A stretch of 64,000 nucleotides of DNA from Pseudolabrys sp. Its GTDB lineage: Bacteria > Pseudomonadota > Alphaproteobacteria > Rhizobiales > Xanthobacteraceae. The notes beneath the pieces were generated by a model that did no database searches, was not told the DNA's origin, and saw only the letters and a program-made list of their open reading frames with translations. The DNA lies in assembly GCA_029980465.1 (NCBI GenBank), contig JARYIJ010000001.1, positions 868,001 to 932,000 of the forward strand, in the 5' to 3' direction. A program made the position numbers and the translations under genes. This document shows, piece after piece, positions 17,928-27,753 of the stretch; the first letter of the stretch is position 1, and each line of letters starts with the position of its first letter.

Positions 17928-18640
17928 CCAACCCTTACGTCAATACGCTGCTGTTCGGCGTCTACCCGTACGTTTGCCTGGTCGTGCTGCTGATCGGCAG
18001 CCTGATCCGTTTCGACCGCGAGCCCTACACCTGGAAGAGCGATTCCTCGCAATTGCTGCGCAAGCGGCAACTTCGGCTGGGCTCGAACCTGTTCCATTAT
18101 GGCGTGATTGTCGTCATCCTCGGTCATTTCGCCGGTTTCCTCGCGCCGCATTGGGCGGTGGACTGGGCTCTGACGCCGGTCGCTCATCAATTGCTTGCGA
18201 TGGTGGTCGGCGGCATCGCCGGTTTCGTCGCCATCGTCGGGATGACGATCCTGCTGGCGCGCCGGCTCGGCGATCCACGCATCCGCCTCAACAGCCGTAA
18301 GTGGGACATTGCTGTCGCTTTCATGCTCTGGCTGCAACTGGCGCTTGGCTTGCTGACCGTGCCGCTGTCGGCCTTCCACATGGATGGCGCCCTGTTCGAA
18401 ACGCTGACCACCTACGTCAAAGGCATCGTAACGTTCGACGGTGGTGTTGCGGCGCTGATGGTCGACGTGCCGGTCGTCTACAAAATGCATATCCTCCTCG
18501 GCTTCACGTTGTTCCTGGTGTCGCCGTTCACCCGGATGATCCACATCTGGAGCGGCGTGGGAGCGCTGTCCTACCTGTTCCGCCCCTACCAGATCGTGCG
18601 TACGCCCAAGACGCGGGCCGAGGAGCCGGTTCGGTCATGA
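17921..18640 (+). CDS. narI: Respiratory nitrate reductase gamma subunit NarI
   Basis: This membrane cytochrome b oxidises quinol and anchors NarGH. Five transmembrane helices fit the 239-aa sequence. The four haem ligands are at His59, His69, His190 and His208, with the same spacing as His56/66/187/205 of E. coli NarI. Its start lies inside the narJ end and its stop overlaps the next start by ATGA. Confidence 0.97.
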   Translation: MLTNPYVNTLLFGVYPYVCLVVLLIGSLIRFDREPYTWKSDSSQLLRKRQLRLGSNLFHYGVIVVILGHFAGFLAPHWAVDWALTPVAHQLLAMVVGGIAGFVAIVGMTILLARRLGDPRIRLNSRKWDIAVAFMLWLQLALGLLTVPLSAFHMDGALFETLTTYVKGIVTFDGGVAALMVDVPVVYKMHILLGFTLFLVSPFTRMIHIWSGVGALSYLFRPYQIVRTPKTRAEEPVRS

Positions 18641-19356
18641 CCGTCACGGTCAACGGCGTCGCGGTCGCGGCCGGCGGTGACACAACGCCGGCCTTCGCGG
18701 CTACGCGCGAACTGTTGCGACAGCAAGCGGTCGCGCGCGAACTTCTCGACCGGAATGAGACCGATCAGAAGACCATCAACGACGCCATCGAAGCGCTGCT
18801 GACGCGCGAGGTGGAGACACCGGTTTCGACCGAGGCCGAGTGCCGCCGCTATTACGAGCAGCACCCGGATGAGTTCGAAAGCGGCGATCTGGTCCATGCA
18901 CGCCACATCCTTTTTCAGGTGACGCCGCGGGTGAATGTCGCCGAGGTCCGGGCCCGCGCCGAGAGCACGCTAAACACGCTGTTGCGTGAGCCGGCGCGGT
19001 TCGCCGCGCTCGCCGCCGAATTGTCAAACTGTCCCTCCGGGCAGCACGGCGGCAACCTCGGACAGATCGGCCGCGGCGACACCGTTCCCGAATTCGAAAA
19101 GAGTCTATTCCGGCTGGGCCCGACCGGGCTGATCCGTGAGCTGATCAAGACTCGCTACGGCTTCCATATCGTTGCCGTGGACCGACGCATTCCGGGCACA
19201 AAGCTGCCGTTCGAACAGGTGCGGGAGCAGATCGCGGAGCGCCTGCAAACAGGCGTCGAGGAGAAAGCGCTCCGCCAGTACGTTCGTATCCTTGCCGGCA
19301 AAGCCGAGATTCGGGGCGTCGACCTCGACGGAGCCGAGACGCCGCTCATTCAATAA
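18637..19356 (+). CDS. PpiC-type (parvulin) peptidyl-prolyl isomerase of the nar operon
   Basis: The start is ATG 18637, four bases inside the end of narI, which makes a 239-aa protein; the frame is open upstream, but only as a shadow of narI. The parvulin core runs from about residue 85 to 185 (VHARHILFQV, CPSGQHGGNLGQIGRGDTVPEF in two parts, TRYGFHIVAV). The N-terminal ~80 residues are helical as in NifM/SurA-type proteins. There is no signal peptide, so it should act in the cytoplasm. A PpiC-type gene also follows narI in Pseudomonas nar operons, so a role in nitrate reductase maturation is plausible though unproven. Confidence 0.9.
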   Translation: MTVTVNGVAVAAGGDTTPAFAATRELLRQQAVARELLDRNETDQKTINDAIEALLTREVETPVSTEAECRRYYEQHPDEFESGDLVHARHILFQVTPRVNVAEVRARAESTLNTLLREPARFAALAAELSNCPSGQHGGNLGQIGRGDTVPEFEKSLFRLGPTGLIRELIKTRYGFHIVAVDRRIPGTKLPFEQVREQIAERLQTGVEEKALRQYVRILAGKAEIRGVDLDGAETPLIQ

Positions 19357-19767
19357 GAGCGGGTAGCGGAAAGACTGGAAGCGCCGTCCACGTCCTGCCC
19401 GTGGCACGGGGGAACTGCGGTGCCGTCGCGCCGGAGTCGCGCGGTGCAACGCGGCTCCCCTCGTACGGTGGTCCCTGTCGAGAATAGGGTGCCGAAAACC
19501 GTTGAAGAATCTCGTGGAGCGGCAGTTGCATCTACCATTACGGCTAGTCCGCTGTGGACACCGCGATCTCGCACGATATGCTTCGGTTCGCGGAGACAAC
19601 TGAAGAGCTTTGAAACGACGACACGGACTTTTCTGCAATGCAATAGCATCGCATGGGAGCCGTGACTTTCAGAATTGCGAGCACACTGAACCTTTCAGGC
19701 GGGACGTCTGTGTTGTCGGATGGGGGTTCTGTGGGAAGCGGCACAAAATGGAGGGGGAGCGTTACAC
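19357..19767. other. Intergenic region after the nar operon
   Basis: About 410 bases with no supportable gene. It should contain the end of the nar transcript and the promoter of the following importer operon, but no clear hairpin-plus-T-run and no strong promoter pair were seen. GAGGGGGAG at 19751-19759 is the ribosome-binding site of the next gene. Confidence 0.5.
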
Positions 19768-21297
19768 ATGAAGACCGTTTATTCGAGCATCGCGGGCTTG
19801 CTCGCCGTTATCGCAATCGCCGGCGCACCGGCTGCCGCACTGGCTAGCAAGAGTAACGATACGCTGGTCTACGCATCCGACTCCGAGCCGGAAAATGTAA
19901 GCCCGTATCACAACAATCTGCGCGAGGGCGTTATCATCGCCCGGAACGTGTTCGACAACCTGATCTATCGCGATCCGGCGACCGGCAAATACATGCCGCA
20001 ACTCGCCACACACTGGACCTGGGTCGATCCAACCACGCTCGATCTGACCATCCGCCAGGGAGTCACCTTCCACAATGGCGATCCGCTGACCGCCGACGAC
20101 GTGGTCTTTACGCTCAATTACGTCGTGAGCCCGGACGCGAAGGTCGTCACCAAGCAGAACGTCGACTGGATCAAGAGCGCCGAGAAGATCGGCAACGATA
20201 AGGTCCGCATCCATCTCGTCGGTCCGTTCCCCGCGGCCATCGAATATCTCGCCGGTCCGATCCCGATCTATCCGGCCAACTACTTCAAGAAGGTTGGCCT
20301 CGACGGCTTCTCCAAGGCGCCGATCGGATCGGGCCCTTACAAGATCACGGCGGTCATTCCGGGCAAAGGCGTGAAAATGGAGAAGAACACGCACTACTGG
20401 AAAGGCAGCCCGCTCGGCCAGCCGTCGATCGGGAAGCTCGACTTCCGCGTCATCCCTGACGCCGAGACGCGTCTCGCCGAATTGATGACCGGCGGCGTCG
20501 ACTGGATCTGGCGCGTGCCGAAGGACCAGGCGACGCAGTTGAAGTCCGCGCCGAACATCACGGTGCTCTCGGCTGAGACAATGCGCGTCGGCTTCCTGCA
20601 GTTCGACGCGCTCGGCCGCACGCCGGGCGCGGTGCCGTTCAAGGACCCGCGCGTCCGGCAGGCGGTCAGCTACGCGATCGACCGCAAGGCGATGATCGAC
20701 AATCTCGTCGGCGGCGGCGCGCGAATCATGCACTCGGCCTGCTTCATCGACCAGTTCGGCTGCACCGACGAGGGCGTGCCGCGCTACGACTACAATCCGG
20801 CGAAGGCCAAGGAACTGCTCAAGGAGGCTGGCTATCCGAACGGCTTCAAGACCGAGATCTACGCCTATCGCGAACGCGAATACGCGGAAGCCGTGATCGG
20901 TTATCTGCGCGCGGTCGGCATCGATGCGCACCTGAACTATCTCAAATATGCGGCGATGCGCGATGCGCACCGCGCCGGCAAGACGCCGATCACGTTTCAG
21001 ACCTGGGGCTCGTTCTCGGTCGCCGACGCCTCGGCCTTCACCGGCGTCTGGTTCAAGGGCGACGCGGACGATTCCTCGCACGACACCGAAATCCAGACCT
21101 TGCTGAAGGAGGCCGATACTTCGGTCGACACCGACAAGCGCCTGAAGACCTATCAGAAGGCGCTCAAGCTGATCGCCGAGAAGGCGTATTTATTCCCGCT
21201 GTTCTCCTATCCGGCGAACTACGCCTTCACCAGCGACCTGGTGTTCACCGCACAGCCGGACGAGTTGCCGCGCTTCTACGCGGCGCACTGGAAATAA
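19768..21297 (+). CDS. ABC transporter substrate-binding protein, family 5 (peptide/nickel type)
   Basis: This is a periplasmic binding protein for a peptide-type ABC importer. The start at ATG 19768 has GAGGGGGAG upstream and gives a clean signal peptide ending near ALA-SKSND (about residue 27). The mature part has the SBP_bac_5 pattern (ENVSPYHNN, NVFDNLIYRD, TFHNGDPLTADDVVFTL, RVRQAVSYAIDRKAM). The length is 509 aa, normal. It leads an operon with two permeases, two ATPases and two M20 peptidases, suggesting peptide or N-acyl amino acid uptake followed by hydrolysis. Confidence 0.95.
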   Translation: MKTVYSSIAGLLAVIAIAGAPAAALASKSNDTLVYASDSEPENVSPYHNNLREGVIIARNVFDNLIYRDPATGKYMPQLATHWTWVDPTTLDLTIRQGVTFHNGDPLTADDVVFTLNYVVSPDAKVVTKQNVDWIKSAEKIGNDKVRIHLVGPFPAAIEYLAGPIPIYPANYFKKVGLDGFSKAPIGSGPYKITAVIPGKGVKMEKNTHYWKGSPLGQPSIGKLDFRVIPDAETRLAELMTGGVDWIWRVPKDQATQLKSAPNITVLSAETMRVGFLQFDALGRTPGAVPFKDPRVRQAVSYAIDRKAMIDNLVGGGARIMHSACFIDQFGCTDEGVPRYDYNPAKAKELLKEAGYPNGFKTEIYAYREREYAEAVIGYLRAVGIDAHLNYLKYAAMRDAHRAGKTPITFQTWGSFSVADASAFTGVWFKGDADDSSHDTEIQTLLKEADTSVDTDKRLKTYQKALKLIAEKAYLFPLFSYPANYAFTSDLVFTAQPDELPRFYAAHWK

Positions 21298-21352
21298 TCG
21301 TGCCCGGCGCGCCGCACGTCCGGCGCGCCGGTTCCTGCTCCGGGGAGTTCGC

Positions 21353-22270
21353 ATGCTCTCGTTCACCTCGCAGCGGCTCGCGGTCGCGCTTTCGGTCGCG
21401 CTGACGGTGTCGATCGTCGCCTTTCTGCTGCTGCATCTTTCCGGCGATCTCGCCACCGCCATCGCCGGCCCGGAGGCAACCGCAGCGCAGATCGCCGAAA
21501 TCCGCCACCAGTTTGGCCTCGACCGGCCGATGACGCTGCAATATCTCGATTGGCTGTGGCGCGCACTGCATTTCGATTTCGGCAATTCCTTCTATTACCG
21601 CGACACCGTGACCTCGCTGGTGGCCTCGCGCATGCCGGTGACGATGACGCTCGGCGCCATCTCGCTGATGCTGGCGCTCGTCATCGCCATCCCTCTGGGC
21701 GTGCTGGCGGCGGTCTACAGCGGCACGATCGTCGACCGGCTGGCGCTCGGCTTCTGCGTGCTCGGACAGGCGGTACCGGCATTCTGCCTTGGTCTCGGGC
21801 TGATCATCGTCTTCGCCGTGCACTTGCACTGGCTGCCGGTTTCGGGCACCGCAAGCTGGAAAAACTACATCATGCCGTCCGTCGCGCTCGGCTGGTACGC
21901 CGTACCTGCTGTGATGCGCCTGTCGCGTAACGGTATGCTCGAGGTCTTGTCGTCCGATTACATCCGCACCGCGCGCGCCAAGGGCTTGCGGCCGACCGTC
22001 GTCATCCTCAAGCACGCGTTGCGCAACGCCATCATTCCAGTGGTGGCGCTCGCCGCCGTCCAGTTCGGCTTCATGCTTGGCGGCTCGATCGTCATCGAGG
22101 CCGTCTTCAACATGCAAGGCCTCGGCTATCTCGCCTGGGAAGCGATCGCGCGCAACGATTTCCCCGTGGTACAGGCGGTGGTCTTGATCCTTGCCGTCAT
22201 CTATGTGGCGCTGACTTTCCTCGCCGACGTCGCCAACGCCTTCCTCGATCCGCGGATCCGGCTGGCATGA
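21353..22270 (+). CDS. ABC transporter permease, DppB/OppB type
   Basis: A 305-aa inner-membrane permease with six predicted helices. The N-terminal segment (FLLLHLSGDLATAIAGPEAT) and the GLDRPMTLQYLDWL stretch are typical of DppB, as is the EAA loop near RTARAKGLRPTVVILKHALRNA. It would pair with the DppC-type protein whose gene overlaps it by four bases. Confidence 0.94.
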   Translation: MLSFTSQRLAVALSVALTVSIVAFLLLHLSGDLATAIAGPEATAAQIAEIRHQFGLDRPMTLQYLDWLWRALHFDFGNSFYYRDTVTSLVASRMPVTMTLGAISLMLALVIAIPLGVLAAVYSGTIVDRLALGFCVLGQAVPAFCLGLGLIIVFAVHLHWLPVSGTASWKNYIMPSVALGWYAVPAVMRLSRNGMLEVLSSDYIRTARAKGLRPTVVILKHALRNAIIPVVALAAVQFGFMLGGSIVIEAVFNMQGLGYLAWEAIARNDFPVVQAVVLILAVIYVALTFLADVANAFLDPRIRLA

Positions 22271-23181
22271 CGGTCGCCGCACCCGTCGATATCGGTACCG
22301 GGCTCGAAGCCCCGGCAGCGCCGCAGCGACGGCGCGCTGGCCTCCTGCGCCGCAGCTTCGGCCACAGCGGCCTCGTTCTCGGCGGTACGATGCTCGTCGC
22401 CATCATTGCGATCGCCCTTGCCGCGCCGCTGCTCGCGCCACACGATCCGTACAACCAGGACCTTGCCCATCGCCTCATCCCGCCGGTCTGGCAAGCGAAA
22501 GGAGGGTGGGATCACGCCCTCGGCACCGACAAGCTCGGCCGTGATTATCTGAGCCGCCTCATCTTCGGCGCGCGTATCTCGCTCCTCATTGGCACACTCA
22601 CGGTGCTCATCTCCGGCACCATCGGCACCGTGATCGGCGTCTGCGCCGGCTATTTCGGCGGCCGGGTCGATGCCGTGTTGAGCTATATCGTCACGACGCG
22701 GCTGGCGCTGCCGGTCGTGCTGGTCGCGCTCGCCTCGGCGGCGCTGGTCGGTTCTTCGCTTCAAGGCGTCATCGTGGTGCTCGGACTCTTGCTTTGGGAC
22801 CGTTTCGCGGTCGTCACACGCTCGGCAACCCAGCAGATCGCCCGCACCGATTACGTCGCCGCGGCGCGCGCCATCGGCTGCTCGACCTTGCGTATCCTCA
22901 TCTCGGAAATCCTGCCGAACATCCTCAACGCGCTGATCGTCGTCGCCACGCTGGAAATGGCGCACGCGATCCTGCTCGAAGCCGCCCTCTCCTTCCTCGG
23001 TCTCGGCGTGCAACCGCCGCTGCCATCCTGGGGCTTGATGATCTCCGAGGGCAAGCAGTACATGTTCTTCAGCCCGTGGGTGATCGGTATTCCGGCGGCG
23101 GCGCTGGTCGCTCTCGTGCTCGCGATCAACCTCGTCGGCGACGGCCTCCGCGACGTCACCGCGCCCGAGAACCGGGGCTGA
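22267..23181 (+). CDS. ABC transporter permease, DppC/OppC type
   Basis: This is the second membrane subunit of the peptide-type importer, 304 aa. It has the DppC N-terminal module ([33 protein letters not shown]) and the EAA motif region ([24 protein letters not shown]). Its ATGA start overlaps the upstream permease, and the ATPase gene follows after five bases. Confidence 0.94.
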   Translation: MTVAAPVDIGTGLEAPAAPQRRRAGLLRRSFGHSGLVLGGTMLVAIIAIALAAPLLAPHDPYNQDLAHRLIPPVWQAKGGWDHALGTDKLGRDYLSRLIFGARISLLIGTLTVLISGTIGTVIGVCAGYFGGRVDAVLSYIVTTRLALPVVLVALASAALVGSSLQGVIVVLGLLLWDRFAVVTRSATQQIARTDYVAAARAIGCSTLRILISEILPNILNALIVVATLEMAHAILLEAALSFLGLGVQPPLPSWGLMISEGKQYMFFSPWVIGIPAAALVALVLAINLVGDGLRDVTAPENRG

Positions 23182-23186
23182 TCGCG

Positions 23187-24167
23187 ATGGCTCTGCTCGA
23201 GGTCGACAATCTCGCCGTCGATATCCCGCTCAGCGACGGCGTCCTGCACGCCGTCAGCGGCGTCTCCTTCAGCCTCGAACGCGGCGAGACGCTGGCCATC
23301 GTCGGCGAGAGCGGCTCCGGCAAATCGATGACGTCGCTGGCGCTGATGAATCTGTTGCCCAAGCGGGCCGTGCGCCGTGCGGATCGCCTTCTTTTCGACG
23401 GCATCGATCTCGTCACGGCGCCGGAAGCGCGCATGCGGGCGCTGCGCGGCAACCGCATGGCAATGATCTTCCAGGAGCCGATGACGTCGCTCAATCCGAG
23501 CTACACGATCGGCAACCAACTTGGCGAGGCGCTGCGTTGCCATCGCCCCGTGGCCCCCGCCGCCGCGCGCGACCGCGCCGTGCAGTTGCTGGAGAAGGTC
23601 GGCATCCCCGCCGCCGCCCGCCGCCTCAATCAGTACCCGCACCAGCTCTCCGGTGGCTTGCGTCAGCGCGTGATGATCGCCATGGCGCTGATGTGCGGCC
23701 CCGATCTCATCATCGCCGACGAGCCGACGACCGCGCTCGACGTCACGATCCAGGCGCAAATCCTGCATCTCCTCGCCGATCTCAAGAAGGAGTTCGGCAT
23801 GGCGATGATCCTGATCAGCCACGATCTCGGCGTCGTCGCGCGAGTCGCCGACAAGGTCGCGGTGATGTATGCCGGCCGGGTGGTCGAGAGCGCCGGCGCG
23901 CAGTCATTGTTCCGGTCTCCGCGTCACCCCTATACGCGCGGCCTGTTGAACTGCATCCCGGTGCCGGGACGCACCGCGCCCGGCTCGCCGCTCGGCGCGA
24001 TCCCCGGCCAGTTGCCGAACCTGATCGGCCCGCAGCACGGTTGCGCGTTCCGCGAACGCTGCGCCTTCGCCGCGCCGGAATGTGCCGGCGACATCCCGCT
24101 CGTCGTGACAGAGCCCGGTCATCTTGCGCGTTGCGTGCGTATCGACGCCCTGGAGGCGGCGGCATGA
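23187..24167 (+). CDS. ABC transporter ATP-binding protein, DppD/OppD type
   Basis: The start is ATG 23187; the longer frame upstream only shadows the permease. The 326-aa ATPase has Walker A (GESGSGKS), the signature ([15 protein letters not shown]), Walker B ([12 protein letters not shown]) and a C-terminal oligopeptide-transporter domain with Cys residues ([14 protein letters not shown]), the [4Fe-4S]-type motif of DppD proteins. It overlaps the next ATPase gene by four bases. Confidence 0.95.
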   Translation: MALLEVDNLAVDIPLSDGVLHAVSGVSFSLERGETLAIVGESGSGKSMTSLALMNLLPKRAVRRADRLLFDGIDLVTAPEARMRALRGNRMAMIFQEPMTSLNPSYTIGNQLGEALRCHRPVAPAAARDRAVQLLEKVGIPAAARRLNQYPHQLSGGLRQRVMIAMALMCGPDLIIADEPTTALDVTIQAQILHLLADLKKEFGMAMILISHDLGVVARVADKVAVMYAGRVVESAGAQSLFRSPRHPYTRGLLNCIPVPGRTAPGSPLGAIPGQLPNLIGPQHGCAFRERCAFAAPECAGDIPLVVTEPGHLARCVRIDALEAAA

Positions 24168-25129
24168 GCGAGACCCTGCTCGAGCTGCGCCACGTGACGC
24201 GTGTGTTCGACCTGTCGCAAGGCGTCTTCCGTCGCGTCGCGCGCCTGACCGCGGTCGCCGACGTCTCGCTGACGGTGAAGCGTGGCGAGGTGTTTGCGCT
24301 GGTCGGCGAAAGCGGCTCCGGCAAGACGACTTTGGCGAAGATGCTGCTCGGCCTCCTGCCGCCCAGCTCGGGTGAGATTCTCGTCGACGGCGCGCCGGTC
24401 ACCGCGAAGGACCGCGTTGCCATCAGCCGCCGCGTGCAACCGATCTTCCAGGACCCCTATTCGTCGCTCAACCCGCGCAAATCGGTCGCGCAGTTGATCG
24501 CTCTGCCTTTGATCGTTCACGGCGTCGGCAACCGCGCTTCGCGCCGCGCCAAGGTAATGGAGATGCTCGATCTCGTCGGCCTGTCGCGCCGGCACTACGA
24601 CGCCTATCCAGGCCAGCTCTCGGGTGGCCAGCGCCAGCGCGTGGCGATCGCCCGCGCCCTCATCCTGCGCCCGGAGGTTGTGATCTGCGACGAGCCGACC
24701 TCGGCGCTGGACGTGTCCGTGCAGGCGCAGATTCTCAATCTGCTGCTTGAGCTCAAGCGCGAGCTCGGGCTCACTTATTTCTTCATCAGCCACAATCTCG
24801 CGGTGGTCGAGCATCTCGCCGATCGCGTCGCAGTGATGTATCTCGGCCGCTTCGTCGAGGAGCGCAGCCGCGCCGGCCTGTTCGCGTCTCCACGCCATCC
24901 TTACACCCGCGCGCTGCTTGAATCGGTGCTCACGCCTGATCCCGATCTCGGCGTCCCGGATACCCGCATCGGCAATACGACGGCAGGCGGTGAATCCGGT
25001 TGCCCGTTCAACCCGCGCTGTCCGGATGCAATCGACATCTGCCACACCACACCGCCTGCCGTCCGCACCTTGCCGGACGGCTGGGCCACATGCCACCTCA
25101 TCGCAGAAGAGGCCGTATCCGCATCATGA
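24164..25129 (+). CDS. ABC transporter ATP-binding protein, DppF/OppF type
   Basis: This is the second nucleotide-binding subunit of the importer, 321 aa from ATG 24164. Walker A (GESGSGKTT), signature (LSGGQRQRVAIARAL), Walker B (VVICDEPTSALD) and the C-terminal Cys motif (CPFNPRCPDAIDIC) are all present. It overlaps both neighbours by four bases, consistent with one co-translated operon. Confidence 0.95.
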   Translation: MSETLLELRHVTRVFDLSQGVFRRVARLTAVADVSLTVKRGEVFALVGESGSGKTTLAKMLLGLLPPSSGEILVDGAPVTAKDRVAISRRVQPIFQDPYSSLNPRKSVAQLIALPLIVHGVGNRASRRAKVMEMLDLVGLSRRHYDAYPGQLSGGQRQRVAIARALILRPEVVICDEPTSALDVSVQAQILNLLLELKRELGLTYFFISHNLAVVEHLADRVAVMYLGRFVEERSRAGLFASPRHPYTRALLESVLTPDPDLGVPDTRIGNTTAGGESGCPFNPRCPDAIDICHTTPPAVRTLPDGWATCHLIAEEAVSAS

Positions 25130-26532
25130 GCCACCAGGACGCCATTGCCAACGCCACCAAGTATTTCGACAGCGGCGCCTTCCGTGCCGAACTCGCGCGC
25201 CGTGTCGCTATGCCGACCGAAAGCCAGGGTGGCGGCAAGCTCGACGTGCTGCGCGCCTATCTCACCGAAGAGATCGTTCCGGCCGTCGAGAAGCTCGGCT
25301 TCACCACGCGTATATTCGACAATCCTTCAGCCGCGCACGGACCTTTTCTCATCGCCGAGCGGCACGAAGCCGACGCGCTGCCGACCGTGCTTACCTATGG
25401 CCACGGCGACGTCGTGTTCGGTCACGCCGAACAATGGCGCAAGGGGCTCGATCCCTGGCAGGTGATTGTCGAGGGTGACCGCTGGTACGGCCGCGGCACC
25501 GCCGACAACAAGGGGCAGCACACGATCAACATCGCCGCACTCGAACAAGTGATGGCGGCGCGTGGCGGCAAGCTCGGCTTCAACTGCAAGATATTGATCG
25601 AAATGGGCGAGGAAGCAGGCTCGCCGGGCCTGCGCGCCTTTGCCGCCGCGCAGACGAAGGCGCTCGCCGCCGACGTCCTGATCGGATCGGACGGACCACG
25701 CCTCTCGGCCGGACGCCCGACCGTATTCCTCGGGTCGCGCGGCGCGATGAATTTCGAAATGAGCGTCGATCTGCGCGCCGGCGGCCATCATTCCGGAAAC
25801 TGGGGCGGTGTGCTCGCCAACGCCGGCACGCTGCTGGCGCACGCGATTGCCTGCCTCGTCGATGCCAGGGGTCAGATTCTGGTCGAGGCGCTCAAGCCGC
25901 AATTGCCGGCGCCGGTTCGGGCGGCACTCGCCGACATCACGCTGACGCAAGATCGCAACGACCCGGTGATCGATCCGGATTGGGGCGAGCCCGGCCTCAC
26001 GCCCGCCGAGAAGGTCTACGGCTGGAACGCGCTGGAGGTTCTTGCCTTCGTCACAGGCACGCCGGAAGCGCCGGTCAACGCCATTCCACCCACGGCCAAG
26101 GCGACGATGCAGTTACGGTTTGTCGTCGGCACGGATCCCAATACGATCCTGCCGGCGGTCCGCGCCCACCTCGATACGCACGGACTGCAGCGCGTGACGG
26201 TGAAACCGGCGCGCATGGAAACCTTTACCGCGACACGGCTCGACCCGAACGACCCGTGGGTCGGTTGGGCGCTCGCCTCGATCGCAAAGACCACAGGCAA
26301 AAAGCCGGCGCTGCTGCCAAACCTCGGCGGCTCGCTGCCGAACGACGTCTTCGCCGACATTCTCGGCATGCCGACGGTGTGGGTGCCGCATTCCTATCCG
26401 TCGTGCTCGCAGCACGCGCCGGACGAGCATCTGCTCGCGCCTGTGGCGCGCGAGGCGCTGCAGATCATGGCCGGCCTGTTCTACGATCTCGGCGAAGACG
26501 GCTCCCGCATCGTCAAGGAGCGCAGCAAGTGA
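25126..26532 (+). CDS. M20 family metallopeptidase (dipeptidase/deacylase-like)
   Basis: This cytosolic zinc-dependent hydrolase of the ArgE/DapE/carnosinase family has 468 aa from ATG 25126. Putative metal-binding and catalytic residues are in GHGD, GRGTADNKGQ, MGEEAGSPG, IGSDGP and PSCSQHAPDEH, in the usual order, with a dimerisation domain between. Its gene overlaps the DppF-type ATPase gene, so it likely processes the imported substrate. The exact bond cleaved cannot be told from the sequence. Confidence 0.92.
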   Translation: MSHQDAIANATKYFDSGAFRAELARRVAMPTESQGGGKLDVLRAYLTEEIVPAVEKLGFTTRIFDNPSAAHGPFLIAERHEADALPTVLTYGHGDVVFGHAEQWRKGLDPWQVIVEGDRWYGRGTADNKGQHTINIAALEQVMAARGGKLGFNCKILIEMGEEAGSPGLRAFAAAQTKALAADVLIGSDGPRLSAGRPTVFLGSRGAMNFEMSVDLRAGGHHSGNWGGVLANAGTLLAHAIACLVDARGQILVEALKPQLPAPVRAALADITLTQDRNDPVIDPDWGEPGLTPAEKVYGWNALEVLAFVTGTPEAPVNAIPPTAKATMQLRFVVGTDPNTILPAVRAHLDTHGLQRVTVKPARMETFTATRLDPNDPWVGWALASIAKTTGKKPALLPNLGGSLPNDVFADILGMPTVWVPHSYPSCSQHAPDEHLLAPVAREALQIMAGLFYDLGEDGSRIVKERSK

Positions 26533-27677
26533 GCGACATAACCGGAGCCGTCCTCTCCTGGCTCGCGCCGCGCGCCGGCGAGATGGAAGCGCTGCTGCGC
26601 CGCCTTGTCGACATCGATTCCAACAGCTTCGACAAGGCCGGCACCGACGCCGTCGGCGACGCGATCATTGAGGTGCTCGCCGCGGACGGCATCGCGGTCG
26701 AGCGCATCCGGAAGCAGGGCTTCGGCGACGTGCTGCGCGCCGAAGTGCCGGGGAAGCAGGCGAACAGCTACGCCCTGATGATGGGGCACCGCGATACGGT
26801 GTTCAAAAAGGGCACCGTGGCGACGCGGGGCTATTCGCGCGATGGCAACCTCGCCTTCGGCCCCGGCGTCTGCGACATGAAGGCAGGTCTCGTCGCCAAT
26901 ATCTTCGCCCTGTGCGCGATCAAGGCGGCCGGCGGGCTCTCGTTTCCGGTCGTCGCGCTGTTCACCGCCGATGAGGAGATCGGCTCGCCCACCGGCCGCG
27001 CCGAGATCGAAACCGCCGCGCGCGGCGCGCGCGCCGTCTTCAACAGCGAGCCGGGCCGCGTCAGTGGCAACGTTGTGACCGGCCGCAAGGGCGGCGGCTC
27101 GTTCCACATCACGGTGAAAGGCCGCGCCGCGCATTCCGGCGTCAACCACAAGGACGGCGCCAGCGCCATCGAGGCGCTGGCACGCAAGATCGTGCGCCTG
27201 CACGCGCTGACGAATTACGACACCGGCATCACCACCAATGTCGGCGTCATCAAGGGCGGCAACACGCACAACACCGTCGCGCCCTGGGCCGAGGCCGAGC
27301 TCGATCTGCGCTTCGTCACGCTGGAGCAGCACGCGCGGATTGTGCCGGAGATCGAGAAAATCGTGCGCGCCGAAGACGTTCCCGGCACCTCAGCCGACAT
27401 CAAGCCAGTTGCGATGTTCCTGCCGCTCGAACTGAAGCACTCGGAGGCACTGTTCGCGCTCTACAAGGATGCGGCAGCGCGTGTCGGCTTCACAGTCGAC
27501 GGTGAATTCACCGGCGGCTGCGCCGATTCCGGTTTCACCGCTGCCCTCGGCGTGCCGACTCTCTGCGGCCTCGGCCCGGTTGGCGGCAAGGCACATACCG
27601 ATGAGGAGTTCTGCCGGCTCGACACGCTCGTGCCGCGCACACAAGCGCTGGCGGCGACGATCTGCACGCTGACCTGA
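26529..27677 (+). CDS. M20 family metallopeptidase, glutamate carboxypeptidase-like
   Basis: The likely start is GTG 26529, overlapping the stop of the first M20 gene, giving 382 aa. Motifs GHRDTV, GPGVCDMKAG, ADEEIGSP, NSEPGR and GGKAHTDEEF supply the two-zinc site and catalytic Glu of carboxypeptidase-G2-like enzymes. It is only distantly like its neighbour, so the operon has two different M20 enzymes. It closes the importer operon; no clear terminator follows. Confidence 0.92.
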   Translation: MSDITGAVLSWLAPRAGEMEALLRRLVDIDSNSFDKAGTDAVGDAIIEVLAADGIAVERIRKQGFGDVLRAEVPGKQANSYALMMGHRDTVFKKGTVATRGYSRDGNLAFGPGVCDMKAGLVANIFALCAIKAAGGLSFPVVALFTADEEIGSPTGRAEIETAARGARAVFNSEPGRVSGNVVTGRKGGGSFHITVKGRAAHSGVNHKDGASAIEALARKIVRLHALTNYDTGITTNVGVIKGGNTHNTVAPWAEAELDLRFVTLEQHARIVPEIEKIVRAEDVPGTSADIKPVAMFLPLELKHSEALFALYKDAAARVGFTVDGEFTGGCADSGFTAALGVPTLCGLGPVGGKAHTDEEFCRLDTLVPRTQALAATICTLT

Positions 27678-27753
27678 CCTTAAGGCGAACGCTGAGGGTG
27701 GATGCCCCCCGTGATTGTCCCATCGGAGAAGCCGATACGCCAAAGCCATGACT

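Noticed and set aside
19762..21081. 439-aa minus-strand frame opposite the family-5 binding protein
   Set aside because: Antisense shadow; the plus strand has signal peptide, Shine-Dalgarno and family motifs.
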